Positions 1-8,982 are shown, counted from the first letter of the stretch. The stretch is 64,000 nt of DNA from Vibrio penaeicida (GCF_030689305.1 NZ_JAUYVM010000009.1:62001-126000), one strand, 5' to 3'. Program-made: numbers and translations. The notes: a model not told the origin generated them from the letters alone.

Positions 1-924
1 GCAGCACACAACTTTACTTTAGGGTGCCCTGGGTTACTTGGTGCACTCCAGTGTGGCGGAAAAGTCATCTTTAGTACAAACCCCAGCCCCGACTATTGTT
101 TCGATGTTATTGAAAAAAATAAAGTCACTTCTACAGCATTAGTTCCTGCGTTAGCTCAGCTGTGGACAGCAGCTAAAGAATGGGAGAATGCTGACACATC
201 CAGTTTGAGACTGATCCAAGTGGGTGGTTCTAAACTTGCGCATTCCGATGCTCTAAATGTTCAACAAGCATTTCCTGGTGCACTTCAACAAGTTTTCGGT
301 ATGGCGGAAGGTTTGATTGCCTGCACGCGACTTGGTGATGATGCTGAACTTGTTGCCACTAAACAGGGACGCCCTGTTAGCCATTGGGATGAGGTACGTG
401 TTGTTAATGCCGAGGGGAAACTTGTTTCGGTAGGAGAAGAGGGGGAGTTGCTGACCCGAGGTCCGTATACATTAAGAGGTTACTACCGCGCTGCAGAGCA
501 CAATGAGCGTTCTTTTACTGAAGATGGGTTTTACCGAAGTGGCGATCGCGTCATCGTAGATGAAAATGGCTACATTGTGGTGACGGGGCGGATCAAAGAT
601 GTCGTAAACCGAGCTGGCGAATGTATTGCTACAGATGAATTGGAAGAGCAGTTGCTTGCCCATCCCAATGTTGCACAAGTCGCAGTCGTTGCCGTACCGG
701 ATAAGCATTTGGGGGAAAGAATAGGCGTTGCTTTAGTTAAAAAAGGTCGAGTGCCGACGCTTCAAGAACTGCGAGTTTTCCTTCAAGCGCAGGGTATCGC
801 TTCATTCAAATTGCCCGATGAACTGAATATTGTGTCCAGCCTCCCTAAAACGGCTGTTGGCAAGATAGATAAAAAGCGCGTTCCCGGTCCCGATGGTAAC
901 CCTTGGGTTAATACTTCCATATAA
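1..924 (+). CDS. Aryl-AMP ligase, predicted salicylate-specific (5' truncated by window edge)
   Basis: Stand-alone adenylation domain of the EntE/DhbE/PchD family, which activates an aryl acid as aryl-AMP and loads it on an aryl carrier protein. The frame is open from base 1, so about 230 N-terminal residues lie outside the window; 307 residues are visible. Seen: core motif FGMAEGL, the YRSGD motif, and the C-terminal catalytic lysine in PKTAVGKIDKK. The binding-pocket segment at the very start reads HNFTLGCPG. In this family Asn-Phe...Cys is the salicylate signature, while Asn-Tyr/Phe...Ser marks dihydroxybenzoate, as in the second ligase at 3479-5107. A PchB-like salicylate-forming lyase follows, which supports this reading. 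The A8 hinge NRAGECIA departs from the usual NRGGEKIA. Family assignment is firm; salicylate specificity is inference. Confidence 0.88.
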   Translation, partial: AAHNFTLGCPGLLGALQCGGKVIFSTNPSPDYCFDVIEKNKVTSTALVPALAQLWTAAKEWENADTSSLRLIQVGGSKLAHSDALNVQQAFPGALQQVFGMAEGLIACTRLGDDAELVATKQGRPVSHWDEVRVVNAEGKLVSVGEEGELLTRGPYTLRGYYRAAEHNERSFTEDGFYRSGDRVIVDENGYIVVTGRIKDVVNRAGECIATDELEEQLLAHPNVAQVAVVAVPDKHLGERIGVALVKKGRVPTLQELRVFLQAQGIASFKLPDELNIVSSLPKTAVGKIDKKRVPGPDGNPWVNTSI

Positions 925-997
925 CTGAAATTGGGCTGCTGATTTGCAGCCCAATTTAATGCAAAAGCGGCAGTATACTAATTGAATATATGTTGAT

Positions 998-1016
998 AAT
1001 AAGATACATTCTCATT
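998..1016. promoter_or_regulatory. Putative Fur box upstream of pchB-entB-viuB
   Basis: The 19-mer AATAAGATACATTCTCATT matches 16 of 19 positions of the Vibrio-type Fur consensus AATGANAATNATTNTCATT. It lies about 110 bp before the pchB-like start, in the 199-bp gap after the first ligase gene. It probably represses the lyase-isochorismatase-reductase unit when iron is plentiful. Assigned by eye from the match and position only. Confidence 0.55.
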
Positions 1017-1123
1017 TCGCTTCAGGGCGAGAAATTCTATTTTCTCCATATTCTTCAACAGGTAAGGATTGAAGTTGAAAGTAGGAGACAGACAGCAGGG
1101 AATGAAATTTAAAGGAAATTAAC

Positions 1124-1465
1124 GTGTCATCTTTAAAGAAGCCAGAAGCTTGCGAAAGTCTTAACGATATCCGAATAGGAATAGACTCCCTTGATAAAGA
1201 GATTATTCAACTTCTCTCAAGGCGAATGGGGTATGTAAAAGCCGCAGCGCAATTTAAGCCAAATGAAGAAAGTATTCCAGCTCCCGAACGTGTCGTGGTG
1301 ATGCTAGAAGATCGAAAAAAATGGGCAGAAGACGCAGGAATATCAGCAGAGTTTGTTGGAACGATATTTCCTAACATCATCGATTGGTACATCAACCAAC
1401 AAATACAACACTGGCGTCATGAAAGAGGGCTTTCAGTAGAGGAGTCTGAAGATATAGCAACTTGA
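1124..1465 (+). CDS. pchB: Isochorismate-pyruvate lyase (salicylate-forming), PchB-like
   Basis: AroQ-fold protein of 113 residues, close in length to Pseudomonas PchB (101). It converts isochorismate to salicylate and pyruvate. The PchB-type active-site residues are visible: Arg in NDIRIGID, Arg in SRRMGYVKAA, Lys in QFKPNE and Gln in NQQIQHW. The stretch IPAPERVVVML is characteristic of PchB rather than of housekeeping chorismate mutases. The start is GTG, chosen because AAAGGA lies 7 nt upstream. It is the first gene of a unit with the isochorismatase (157 bp downstream) and viuB. Presence together with an EntB/EntA route implies that isochorismate is split between salicylate and dihydroxybenzoate. 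Confidence 0.9.
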   Translation: MSSLKKPEACESLNDIRIGIDSLDKEIIQLLSRRMGYVKAAAQFKPNEESIPAPERVVVMLEDRKKWAEDAGISAEFVGTIFPNIIDWYINQQIQHWRHERGLSVEESEDIAT

Positions 1466-1622
1466 TAATGATTTTTGACATTATCAATCAATAAGCGACT
1501 AGAGCACGACACATTATCAATCTCAATGTTTTTACTTTAGTTGCTGAGCGCAAAGACCTGATTTATCGGGCTATTTAAATAGGAACGTCAGGCGCTAATT
1601 AGAGTATTAAGGACAATCAGAA

Positions 1623-2516
1623 ATGGCTATACCTAAGATTGCGAGTTACGACTTGCCGGAACACAAAGAATTTCCAGAAAACAAAACGAATTGGGAAATT
1701 GACCCTAGTACCGCAGTACTGTTGATTCACGATATGCAGGAATACTTCGTGAATTATTATGAGGTGAACGCCTCACCTATGGTTGATGTTTTAAAAAATA
1801 TCAATGAACTTAAAAAGAAAGCCAAAGAAGCCGGTATTCCTGTGATTTATACGGCTCAACCTGCCAATCAAGACCCGAAAGACAGAGCGTTGCTCACTGA
1901 TTTTTGGGGACCAGGGTTGAACGGCGAAAGTACTCCCGTCGTTTCGGTTCTTTCACCCGAACAAGATGACATTGAATACGTCAAATGGCGTTACAGCGCG
2001 TTCAAGAAAACACCATTGCTTGAATACATGCAAGAAAACAACAAAACTCAGCTGATCATCTCCGGTATCTACGGTCATATTGGCATTTTGTCTACAACGC
2101 TTGATGCTTTTATGCTGGATATTCAGCCATTTATAGTTGGGGATGCCATTGCGGATTTCTCACGTGAAGACCATGTTCACACATTGAATTATGTTGCCAG
2201 CAGAGCGGGTAGCGTCAAAACACTTGGCAAAGTTATGAGTGAAATACAGACCACCGAAGGCTCTGTACTTAGCCTCAATGTATTGCAGTCTGACGTAGCA
2301 GAAGCATTGGGTGTTTCTTCTGATGATCTTGATGTGAATGAAAACTTAATGTTTGTGGGACTGGATTCCATGAGAGCAATGACACTTGTTGAAAAGTGGA
2401 ATAAGCAGGGGGCCAATGTTTCGTTCTCTCAACTAATTGAAGCGGTGTCACTACAAGAGTGGTGGCAGGCTATTGAACCAACTATCAATCATAAGAAAGA
2501 AGAAGTGTCAGCATAA
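1623..2516 (+). CDS. entB: Isochorismatase with C-terminal aryl carrier domain (EntB/VibB type)
   Basis: Bifunctional protein of 297 residues, near the usual 285-293 of EntB and VibB. Residues about 1-210 are the isochorismatase domain that hydrolyses isochorismate to 2,3-dihydro-2,3-dihydroxybenzoate (HDMQEYFV, KWRYSAF and the ISGIYGHIG loop). Residues about 215-285 form an aryl carrier domain with the phosphopantetheine serine in FVGLDSMRAM. The carrier would be primed by the EntD-like transferase at 21362 and loaded by one or both aryl-AMP ligases. Start ATG follows AAGGA. A carrier able to accept both salicylate and dihydroxybenzoate is possible because no second aryl carrier gene is visible in the window. 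Confidence 0.93.
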   Translation: MAIPKIASYDLPEHKEFPENKTNWEIDPSTAVLLIHDMQEYFVNYYEVNASPMVDVLKNINELKKKAKEAGIPVIYTAQPANQDPKDRALLTDFWGPGLNGESTPVVSVLSPEQDDIEYVKWRYSAFKKTPLLEYMQENNKTQLIISGIYGHIGILSTTLDAFMLDIQPFIVGDAIADFSREDHVHTLNYVASRAGSVKTLGKVMSEIQTTEGSVLSLNVLQSDVAEALGVSSDDLDVNENLMFVGLDSMRAMTLVEKWNKQGANVSFSQLIEAVSLQEWWQAIEPTINHKKEEVSA

Positions 2517-2571
2517 CCATGTTCACATGAGGCAACATGAGCTTCTCCAGTTATACACAAGAGGTAAACCA

Positions 2572-3387
2572 ATGAGCGATAATCCAGAGCGCTTATATCC
2601 GATGTTATTAAGCTTCGTACGTAAGGAATACGTATCTAAAAACCTTCTACGAGTGACGGTAACAGGTGAAGACTTAATAGGGTTCCCTGAAGATCAAGGT
2701 GGTACCCATATAAAAGTATTTTTTCCAAATAGGGAAAATGGGATATTGCAGCTCCCGTATAGGGAAGGTGAAACGGTTGTATGGCCAGAACATAAACCAG
2801 TCCCTAGAGCATATTCAGTCAGAAAATACCGTGCGGATGTGAATGAACTTGATATCGATTTTGTTACTCATGGTGAAAATTCTCCCGGTGGTGGATGGGC
2901 ACTCAAAGCAAAAGAAGGTTCTCAAATCGGGCTTGTCGGTCCAGCAGGACCAGACCCGTTGATTGAACCTGCTGATTGGCATATTTTTGCTGGCGATCTT
3001 ACTGCAGCCCCTGCTATTAGCGCGATTTTGGAAGTGTTACCGTCTGACACTGTTGGCTATGCGTTTATTGAGATTGATGATATTGAAGACAAACACGACA
3101 TCAAGCACCCAGAAGGTGTTGTTGTGAAGTGGATTCTAAGGGAACCAAAAGATGGCCATGCTCAGTTAAGCAAGGCTATCATTAAGCTTACCCCTCCGAG
3201 TGGTTCAGAGACTCTTTCTGCTTTTATTGCGGGTGAGAATGAAAGTGTTCTCGCTTGCCGAAAAGTGCTCAGAGAAGAATATAAACTGACTAAGAAAGAC
3301 ATGTATGCCATTCCTTACTGGAAACGAGGTAAGGATGAAGAGGCTTATCATGATGAACGCCATGAGGTAATGGACGAAGAGTACTAA
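2572..3387 (+). CDS. viuB: Ferric-siderophore interacting protein / reductase, ViuB-like
   Basis: Siderophore-interacting FAD-binding protein of 271 residues. It would act in the cytoplasm, reducing the imported ferric siderophore to release iron. The N-terminal FAD barrel carries the RAYSVRKYR flavin motif and the THGENSPGGGWA segment; the C-terminal SIP half has GDLTAAPAISAIL and ends in an acidic tail. The open frame extends upstream to 2437, but the ATG at 2572 has a good ribosome binding site (AGAGG, 7 nt) and gives the family length. It is the last gene before a bidirectional terminator. ViuB and VuuB are the named vibriobactin and vulnibactin relatives. Confidence 0.92.
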   Translation: MSDNPERLYPMLLSFVRKEYVSKNLLRVTVTGEDLIGFPEDQGGTHIKVFFPNRENGILQLPYREGETVVWPEHKPVPRAYSVRKYRADVNELDIDFVTHGENSPGGGWALKAKEGSQIGLVGPAGPDPLIEPADWHIFAGDLTAAPAISAILEVLPSDTVGYAFIEIDDIEDKHDIKHPEGVVVKWILREPKDGHAQLSKAIIKLTPPSGSETLSAFIAGENESVLACRKVLREEYKLTKKDMYAIPYWKRGKDEEAYHDERHEVMDEEY

Positions 3388-3420
3388 TTTCTTCAACAGA
3401 ACCTAGCCTATCCAACAACA

Positions 3421-3449
3421 AAAACCGACTTCACTGAAGTCGGTTTTTT
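3421..3449. terminator. Bidirectional rho-independent terminator
   Basis: A 12-bp perfect stem (AAAACCGACTTC / GAAGTCGGTTTT) with a 3-nt loop and T-runs on both sides. It sits between the convergent viuB and entE genes and serves both. Confidence 0.9.
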
Positions 3450-3478
3450 AAATTTTTGTTGAAGAGAAAGGCTTATAT

Positions 3479-5107
3479 TTAGGCTGAAGTGTATTCCTCT
3501 CGAAGCTTTTTCTTGTTGATTTTACCAACGGAAGTTTTTGGTAATGATTCGACAAATTTAATAAGGTCAGGGATTTTGTAATCCGCTAAGCCGCATTCGC
3601 GCAAGAAGTATTTAAGCTTGATCGGGTTTACTTCGGTCCCTTTTGCTTTAACGACAACCGCACAACTGCGCTCACCCAGATAATCATCGGGTATGGCAAT
3701 TAAAGCGACATCATGAATACACTCATGTCGTAGCAACTGATTCTCGACTTCTTCTGCCGCAATTTTTTCGCCTCCTCGATTAATCTGGTCTTTATCTCTC
3801 CCCGTTACAACGATGTTGCCATCTTCGGTGAGTTTGACAATGTCCCCAGTACTGTAAAAACCTTCTTCATTAAACGAGCGGCGATTATGCTCTTCTGCGC
3901 GGTAATAGCCACGAATGGTGTAAGGTCCTTGAGTAAGAAGGAAACCCTCGTCTCCTACTGGCACACTAGCTCCATTTTCATCTACGACCTTTACTTGATC
4001 ATGCTCAGAAATAGGTCGACCTTGGGTAGAGGTAATCACTTCGATAGGATCGTCTAGGCGAGTGTAGTTAACCAGCCCTTCAGCCATACCAAATACCTGT
4101 TGAAGTCGGCAGTCCAGTATGTCTGGTAACGCCTTCGCAGCTGTCTCGCTAAATTTTGCGCCGCCCACCTGAACGAGTTCAAGACTTGAGAGATCATGGG
4201 TTGTGGACTGAGCTTGATCCATCCACAGCAAAGCGAGTGGAGGAACCAAACCAGACACCGTCACTTTATGATCTTCAATTAGTTTAAACGCCGATTTTGG
4301 TGTCGGGTCTTGAGTCAGAACCACGGTTCCACCCGCAAAGAATACCCCTAAAGCACCCGGGGAACTCAACGGGAAGTTGTGGGCGACAGGCAGCGCGCAA
4401 AGGTAACGAGTATTTTCATCAAATTCGCAAATGACGTTGCTGCCAATAACGCTGTAAGCATAGTCATTGTGAGTGCGGGGAATCAATTTTGGAGTCCCCG
4501 TTGTTCCACCGGACAATTGAAAGAACGCTAAGTCTGATGCATCTGCAGTTTGAATATGATCCGGTTGCCCTTCGATATCCTCTAATGCGGTGAATCTATC
4601 GTCTTGAATACTTGAAGTATTACCACGCACAAGCACGTGCTTCAGCGTATTATCTTCATCAAGTACCTGTGTTGCTAATCCTTGGTAGTTAAACCCTGTA
4701 TGTTCACCATCGATAATGTAAGCTTTCGCTTCGGCGTGTTTACAAAAATAAGAGATTTCAGACAATCGATGAGCGGGCAAAGCTAAAACTGGTCGAATGC
4801 CTTTCTGCAGCAATGCAAAGTAGCAGAGGTAGAATTCCGCTACGTTTGTCATCTGCAATACGACGTTGTCACCTTTGACTAATCCTAGCGACTGAAATCC
4901 CGATGCGAGTTTGGAGATACGCTCGGCTAGCTCTTTGTAGGTGAATTGGCGCTCACCGCATACCAGTGCAATCGAGTCACCATATTGGGTTACAGAGTGC
5001 TGAAAATGGTCGAAAAGCGTTTTGTCTAACCAATACCCAAGTTCTCTATATTGCGTGTCCAGAGTTTCTGGCCACGCTGTAAAATCTATTTGATTATTCG
5101 AACCCAC
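3479..5107 (-). CDS. entE: 2,3-dihydroxybenzoate-AMP ligase (EntE/VibE type)
   Basis: Complete adenylation enzyme of 542 residues, normal length for EntE. Motifs in order: A3-type SGGTTGTPKLIPRT, pocket segment HNFPLSSPG, FGMAEGLVNYTRLDD, GDIVKLTEDGNIVVTGRDKD, NRGGEKIAAEEVENQ, and PKTSVGKINKKK with the catalytic lysine. The Ser in the pocket segment and Val after EGL are the dihydroxybenzoate signature, unlike the Cys and Ile of the first ligase. The start is GTG, supported by AGGTGG 5 nt upstream. It follows entC by 8 nt on the same strand, so the two are co-transcribed. Its product would be loaded on the EntB carrier domain. Confidence 0.94.
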   Translation of the reverse strand: MGSNNQIDFTAWPETLDTQYRELGYWLDKTLFDHFQHSVTQYGDSIALVCGERQFTYKELAERISKLASGFQSLGLVKGDNVVLQMTNVAEFYLCYFALLQKGIRPVLALPAHRLSEISYFCKHAEAKAYIIDGEHTGFNYQGLATQVLDEDNTLKHVLVRGNTSSIQDDRFTALEDIEGQPDHIQTADASDLAFFQLSGGTTGTPKLIPRTHNDYAYSVIGSNVICEFDENTRYLCALPVAHNFPLSSPGALGVFFAGGTVVLTQDPTPKSAFKLIEDHKVTVSGLVPPLALLWMDQAQSTTHDLSSLELVQVGGAKFSETAAKALPDILDCRLQQVFGMAEGLVNYTRLDDPIEVITSTQGRPISEHDQVKVVDENGASVPVGDEGFLLTQGPYTIRGYYRAEEHNRRSFNEEGFYSTGDIVKLTEDGNIVVTGRDKDQINRGGEKIAAEEVENQLLRHECIHDVALIAIPDDYLGERSCAVVVKAKGTEVNPIKLKYFLRECGLADYKIPDLIKFVESLPKTSVGKINKKKLREEYTSA

Positions 5108-5115
5108 AATTCCAC

Positions 5116-6297
5116 CTAAGCAGTCAGCATGTCTTTAAGTTGGATCCCTGCCGCAGTCAAAATGGTGTTCATCTTCGCGCCTGTTTCATCCAGCTCGCTT
5201 TGCGGTTGAGATTCATCAACAATACCTGCACCGGCAAATACTTTCATTTGTCGCTTCTGTACTTCTGCACAACGGATGGTGACCACCCATTCGCCATTAC
5301 CTCTTGAATCACACCATCCCACCATGCCAGTAAAGTAACCGCGGTCGAACTGCTCCAGTTTTCTGATTGCATCGTAGGCTTTTTCGCGAGGATAACCACA
5401 AACCGCTGGGGTAGGGTGCAGTTCTGCCGCGACCTTAAGCACATTGATTGCTGGGTCATTGACTTGTCCTTCCAGAACCGTGGAAAGGTGCAACATAGTC
5501 TTTGTTTCAATAACCGAAGGAATCATAGGCGTATAAAGGTTGTAGCAGTACTTACTCATAATGCGTTCAACTTCTTCAACGACCAAACCGTGCTCGAACA
5601 GATCTTTGTTTGTATTCAGTAGAGAGTCGACTGATGCTTTATTCAGTTCTTGAGACTCCGATCTTGGGCGAGAACCAGCAAGGGGGTTAGAAATTAAGTG
5701 GCTGCCTTTTTTAGCGACAAGAAGCTCGGGGCTTGCACCCATCAGCTTTTGGTCTTCACTGATGTTTGCAGCAAAGGTGTACCCCTTAGAATTGATCGAC
5801 AAAAGATTGCGAAGCAAAGCTTGCTGCTGAATATCCGTGTCTGTTGCAACTTCAATTGCACGAGAAAGAACAACCTTTGAAAGCTCTGTGTTAGCAAACA
5901 TATCAAGTAGGTCGGATACCCCTTGTTTGTAATGATTGCCACTTGGTGAAGAAATCACTCTCGCGTCAGAAGATGATTGAGAGTTAGGTCTGAGTGCTCT
6001 GGTGCTACTCGAAACATACAGTTTCTCTGGAATGATAAATTTAGTTGGGTTTTCTTCATTGAACGGCACAACACCAAATAAAACTGGATTATCCGAATCC
6101 GACTTCTTTGCAGCCTGTAGCATTTCGTTGGCTTTAGCCGCCAACTGGGTAAATGGAATGGATTGATGAAATTCATTCTCGACACCTTTACCCATCATGG
6201 TGTTATCTGGAGAAGCGAAGAAAAACGGAGAAGACAATAGTTCATTGTCCAATAGTTCACTTTCCATTTTTGAATAGCCAATCACTTCACGTTTCAT
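5116..6297 (-). CDS. entC: Isochorismate synthase
   Basis: Chorismate-using enzyme of 393 residues (EntC/DhbC family, usual length 390-400) that makes isochorismate, the branch point for both dihydroxybenzoate and salicylate here. Visible family signatures include NPLAGSRPR, the HLSTVLEGQV segment, ELHPTPAVCGYPR, and the C-terminal FAGAGIVDESQPQSELDET block. Start ATG has AGAGGGA 7 nt upstream. It is divergent from entA and shares a 270-bp regulatory region with two Fur-like boxes. entE follows immediately. Confidence 0.95.
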   Translation of the reverse strand: MKREVIGYSKMESELLDNELLSSPFFFASPDNTMMGKGVENEFHQSIPFTQLAAKANEMLQAAKKSDSDNPVLFGVVPFNEENPTKFIIPEKLYVSSSTRALRPNSQSSSDARVISSPSGNHYKQGVSDLLDMFANTELSKVVLSRAIEVATDTDIQQQALLRNLLSINSKGYTFAANISEDQKLMGASPELLVAKKGSHLISNPLAGSRPRSESQELNKASVDSLLNTNKDLFEHGLVVEEVERIMSKYCYNLYTPMIPSVIETKTMLHLSTVLEGQVNDPAINVLKVAAELHPTPAVCGYPREKAYDAIRKLEQFDRGYFTGMVGWCDSRGNGEWVVTIRCAEVQKRQMKVFAGAGIVDESQPQSELDETGAKMNTILTAAGIQLKDMLTA

Positions 6298-6439
6298 AAC
6301 AGATCCCTCTTGAAATATAGATCGTGACGATGGGACGCCGTACCAAAAATCAGATGTTAGATTCTGTCTAAGGTTGGAGCATCTACATCGGGTTGCTTAT
6401 TTTGGGAACTAAGATTACAGTTACGAACGGGTAAATGCT

Positions 6440-6458
6440 AATGATAATAATTACCATT
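6440..6458. promoter_or_regulatory. Fur box in the entC/entA divergent promoter
   Basis: AATGATAATAATTACCATT matches 18 of 19 positions of the Fur consensus. A weaker second match on the other strand follows at about 6457-6475. The position, 140 bp from entC and 110 bp from entA, suits control of both divergent units by iron. Confidence 0.8.
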
Positions 6459-6568
6459 TGATGTTAATTCTCATTATTAAACATTGGTCACAGTTATTGC
6501 CTCTTTCCTTTAAATAAATGTTACTAAGAGAGCTTTTTTGTTTATTTTTCATACGGTAATTTTCATAT

Positions 6569-7354
6569 ATGTCAAAAATTCTTGAGGGAAATCACGTTTT
6601 ACTGACGGGTGCTGCAAAAGGTATTGGGTTTAGCACACTAGAGAATTTGCTCGAAGCAGGGGCGAAGGTGATAGCAACGGATATAGATGTGGATCTATTA
6701 GCCACCAAATCTGATTCTCTTTCTACGCAATATCCTGACAAGCTTCAGGTGTTCAAACTGGATTTGTCCAAACCGGAACATGTGAAAGAAAGTATTCATC
6801 AATGGATCCGTGAGTATGGGGAGTTTGATCACTTAGTCAGTTGTGCAGGCATACTTCACTTAGGTGCTTTGTGTGATATGGCTTTAGAACAGATCGAGAA
6901 TACCTTTATGGTGAATACGTTTGGCGTTTTGTCTGCAATGCAGGCTGTATCGACGAGTATGAAAGCGCGGCGTAAAGGTAATATTGTGGTCGTGGGGTCA
7001 AATGCAGCAAATACACCTCGAGCAAATATGGGAGCGTACGCTGCATCAAAATCGGCGCTGCATATGTTTGTGAAGTCGGTAGGTATTGAGCTCGCACCAT
7101 TGGGTATTCGATGTAACATTGTCAGCCCAGGTTCAACCCGTACGGAGATGCAGCTACAGCTTTGGAATGATGATTATGGTGAAGAGCAGGTGATTGCAGG
7201 AGACGCAAAACAGTTTCGATTAGGCATTCCACTAAATAAAATTGCCGAACCTAACGATATTGCTCAAACCATTTTATTCTTGATGTCTGATGCAGCTAAT
7301 CATATCACTATGCATGACCTCCGCGTTGACGGCGGAGCAACGCTTGATAACTGA
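6569..7354 (+). CDS. entA: 2,3-dihydro-2,3-dihydroxybenzoate dehydrogenase
   Basis: Short-chain dehydrogenase of 261 residues that oxidises the EntB product to 2,3-dihydroxybenzoate with NAD. Seen: the nucleotide-binding TGAAKGIG motif, catalytic YAASK, the upstream serine in VVGSNAAN, and the C-terminal DGGATLDN. Context (divergent from entC-entE, Fur box between) picks EntA over the many other SDRs. The ribosome binding site is weak. A hairpin terminator follows. Confidence 0.9.
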   Translation: MSKILEGNHVLLTGAAKGIGFSTLENLLEAGAKVIATDIDVDLLATKSDSLSTQYPDKLQVFKLDLSKPEHVKESIHQWIREYGEFDHLVSCAGILHLGALCDMALEQIENTFMVNTFGVLSAMQAVSTSMKARRKGNIVVVGSNAANTPRANMGAYAASKSALHMFVKSVGIELAPLGIRCNIVSPGSTRTEMQLQLWNDDYGEEQVIAGDAKQFRLGIPLNKIAEPNDIAQTILFLMSDAANHITMHDLRVDGGATLDN

Positions 7355-7395
7355 TCTGACATCTTGAGCTCTGGTTGTTTTAGATTTTGAAAAAG

Positions 7396-7421
7396 AAAAT
7401 GGCGCTTGATGCGCCATTTTT
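7396..7421. terminator. Rho-independent terminator after entA
   Basis: Stem AAAATGGCGC / GCGCCATTTT with loop TTGAT, then T-rich sequence. It lies between the convergent entA and DAHP synthase genes and can act for both. Confidence 0.85.
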
Positions 7422-7543
7422 GCTGTCTATTTTCACTTGCCATCTGTTATCACTACCACTCAATCTAACTTGACGACTGTTCTCACTTAACGAGCGTTTT
7501 AACATCCGTAATCGATTGCTTAATTGGGTAAGGTTTTAATTCG

Positions 7544-8614
7544 CTAGGCAACAGTTGAAAATTGCTTACGCTTGGCTTCTGCTTTTGCATTCGAAAAAAT
7601 ATCGAGAATGGCGACTGTATCTTCCCAGCTGAGGCATTCATCAGTAATAGATTGCCCTTTAGTGAGTGGGAAATCACCAATGCTCTGTGCTCCTCCAACT
7701 AGGAAGCTTTCAGACATCACTCCAGCAATGTATTGTTCACCATCGATGATTTGTTGCGCGATATCTTGGGCTACATTGAGCTGGTTTTTCGCAACTTTTA
7801 GGCTATTTCCATGGCTACAATCGACAATTAGGTTTGGGGTTAAGCCACTTGACTCTAGCTGCTTTGTTACTTCACATACGTGTTCATTGGAATAGTTTGG
7901 TTTTTTCCCGCCTCGCAGAATAACGTGTCCTGCTGGATTACCTTTGGTTATTGCGGCAATAGGTGCTTCACCGAATCCTGAAACGCAAATAAGATGGGAT
8001 GACTTAGCGGCATGAATCGCATCAATTGCGATATTGATATTACCATCTGTACCGTTTTTAAACCCAATAGGGCATGGAAGCGCCGAAGCCATTTGCCTAT
8101 GAGTTTGGGATTCTGTAGTTCTGGCTCCTATTGCACCCCAGCAAATCAAATCAGAAATGTACGGGTAAATGGTTGTATCCAAAAATTCGGTTGAGGTAGC
8201 CAGCTTTAAATCGATGACGTCTTTTAGGAACTTTCTTGCAACAAACAGCCCTTTTCTCATATTGTGGCTGTCATCCAAATCAGGGTCGACAATGAGTCCT
8301 TTCCATCCCACTCGGGTACGAGGCTTTTCAAAATAGGTTCGCATTACGATGAGAAGTTGGTCGCTATACTTGCCCTGTAGATCCGCTAACTTACGGGCGT
8401 ATTCCAAACCAGCTTCTGGATCATGGATCGAACAAGGACCAATGATAACCAGTAGTCGGTTATCTTCCCCGTTTAAGATTTGTGAGATTTCTTTTCGCTT
8501 CTCACTGATAAACAGCTCACTATCTGAATCCAAAGCGATTTCATTCACCACATCTGGTACTCGTGGCAGCGAACCGATAGGGGTAGAGTGAATCAGTTTT
8601 TGTAGCTCTTGCAT
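7544..8614 (-). CDS. 3-deoxy-7-phosphoheptulonate (DAHP) synthase, class I
   Basis: Protein of 356 residues of the AroF/AroG/AroH family, which condenses phosphoenolpyruvate and erythrose-4-phosphate as the first step toward chorismate. Seen: GPCSIHDPEAGLEYA, MRTYFEKPRTRVGWKG, WGAIGARTTESQ, GFKNGTDG and the metal-ligand region DCSHGNS. Start ATG has a strong GGAGGA site upstream. A perfect Fur box lies 86 bp before the gene, so this copy is probably an iron-starvation isoenzyme that supplies chorismate for the siderophore rather than the housekeeping enzyme. Whether it is feedback-regulated by an aromatic amino acid cannot be told from what I see. Confidence 0.93.
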   Translation of the reverse strand: MQELQKLIHSTPIGSLPRVPDVVNEIALDSDSELFISEKRKEISQILNGEDNRLLVIIGPCSIHDPEAGLEYARKLADLQGKYSDQLLIVMRTYFEKPRTRVGWKGLIVDPDLDDSHNMRKGLFVARKFLKDVIDLKLATSTEFLDTTIYPYISDLICWGAIGARTTESQTHRQMASALPCPIGFKNGTDGNINIAIDAIHAAKSSHLICVSGFGEAPIAAITKGNPAGHVILRGGKKPNYSNEHVCEVTKQLESSGLTPNLIVDCSHGNSLKVAKNQLNVAQDIAQQIIDGEQYIAGVMSESFLVGGAQSIGDFPLTKGQSITDECLSWEDTVAILDIFSNAKAEAKRKQFSTVA

Positions 8615-8699
8615 CCTTCCTCCTACAAGAAGTGTTCCTTGATGCTTTACCTTTAACGAAGTTGAATCCAGTTAGGACCTAGCTGGACCAAATTAAGCA

Positions 8700-8718
8700 A
8701 ATGATAATCATTATCATT
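8700..8718. promoter_or_regulatory. Perfect Fur box upstream of the DAHP synthase gene
   Basis: AATGATAATCATTATCATT matches every defined position of the Fur consensus. It lies in the 368-bp divergent region between the DAHP synthase gene and the NRPS gene, nearer the former. Confidence 0.88.
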
Positions 8719-8873
8719 TTAGGTGGGAGATTATTAAGATATCAGCAGCATAATGTCAAGCCTATTATCTGAGGGGAATTCGACGTTCTTAGTAAGAAAA
8801 TCAACGATATGTCAGTAAGTTATTCAAATACTCATTAATCTTCGTTGATATACAACCGCTCTCACTAGTTACA

Positions 8874-8892
8874 AATGATAATAATTATTATT
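8874..8892. promoter_or_regulatory. Fur box upstream of the first NRPS gene
   Basis: AATGATAATAATTATTATT matches 18 of 19 Fur positions, about 90 bp before the NRPS start. With the box at 8700 it gives each divergent gene its own operator. Confidence 0.82.
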
Positions 8893-8982
8893 AATGTTTG
8901 AGTTTCATGCCGACCTAGTGTATTAAATTACCCAATTTAGCCTCGTGGCGTATTTAATGGATTAAATAGTGTGGAAATTGAA

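Noticed and set aside
2437..2571. 45-codon N-terminal extension of the ViuB-like frame
   Set aside because: It overlaps the isochorismatase coding end and lacks family similarity; the ATG at 2572 has the ribosome binding site.
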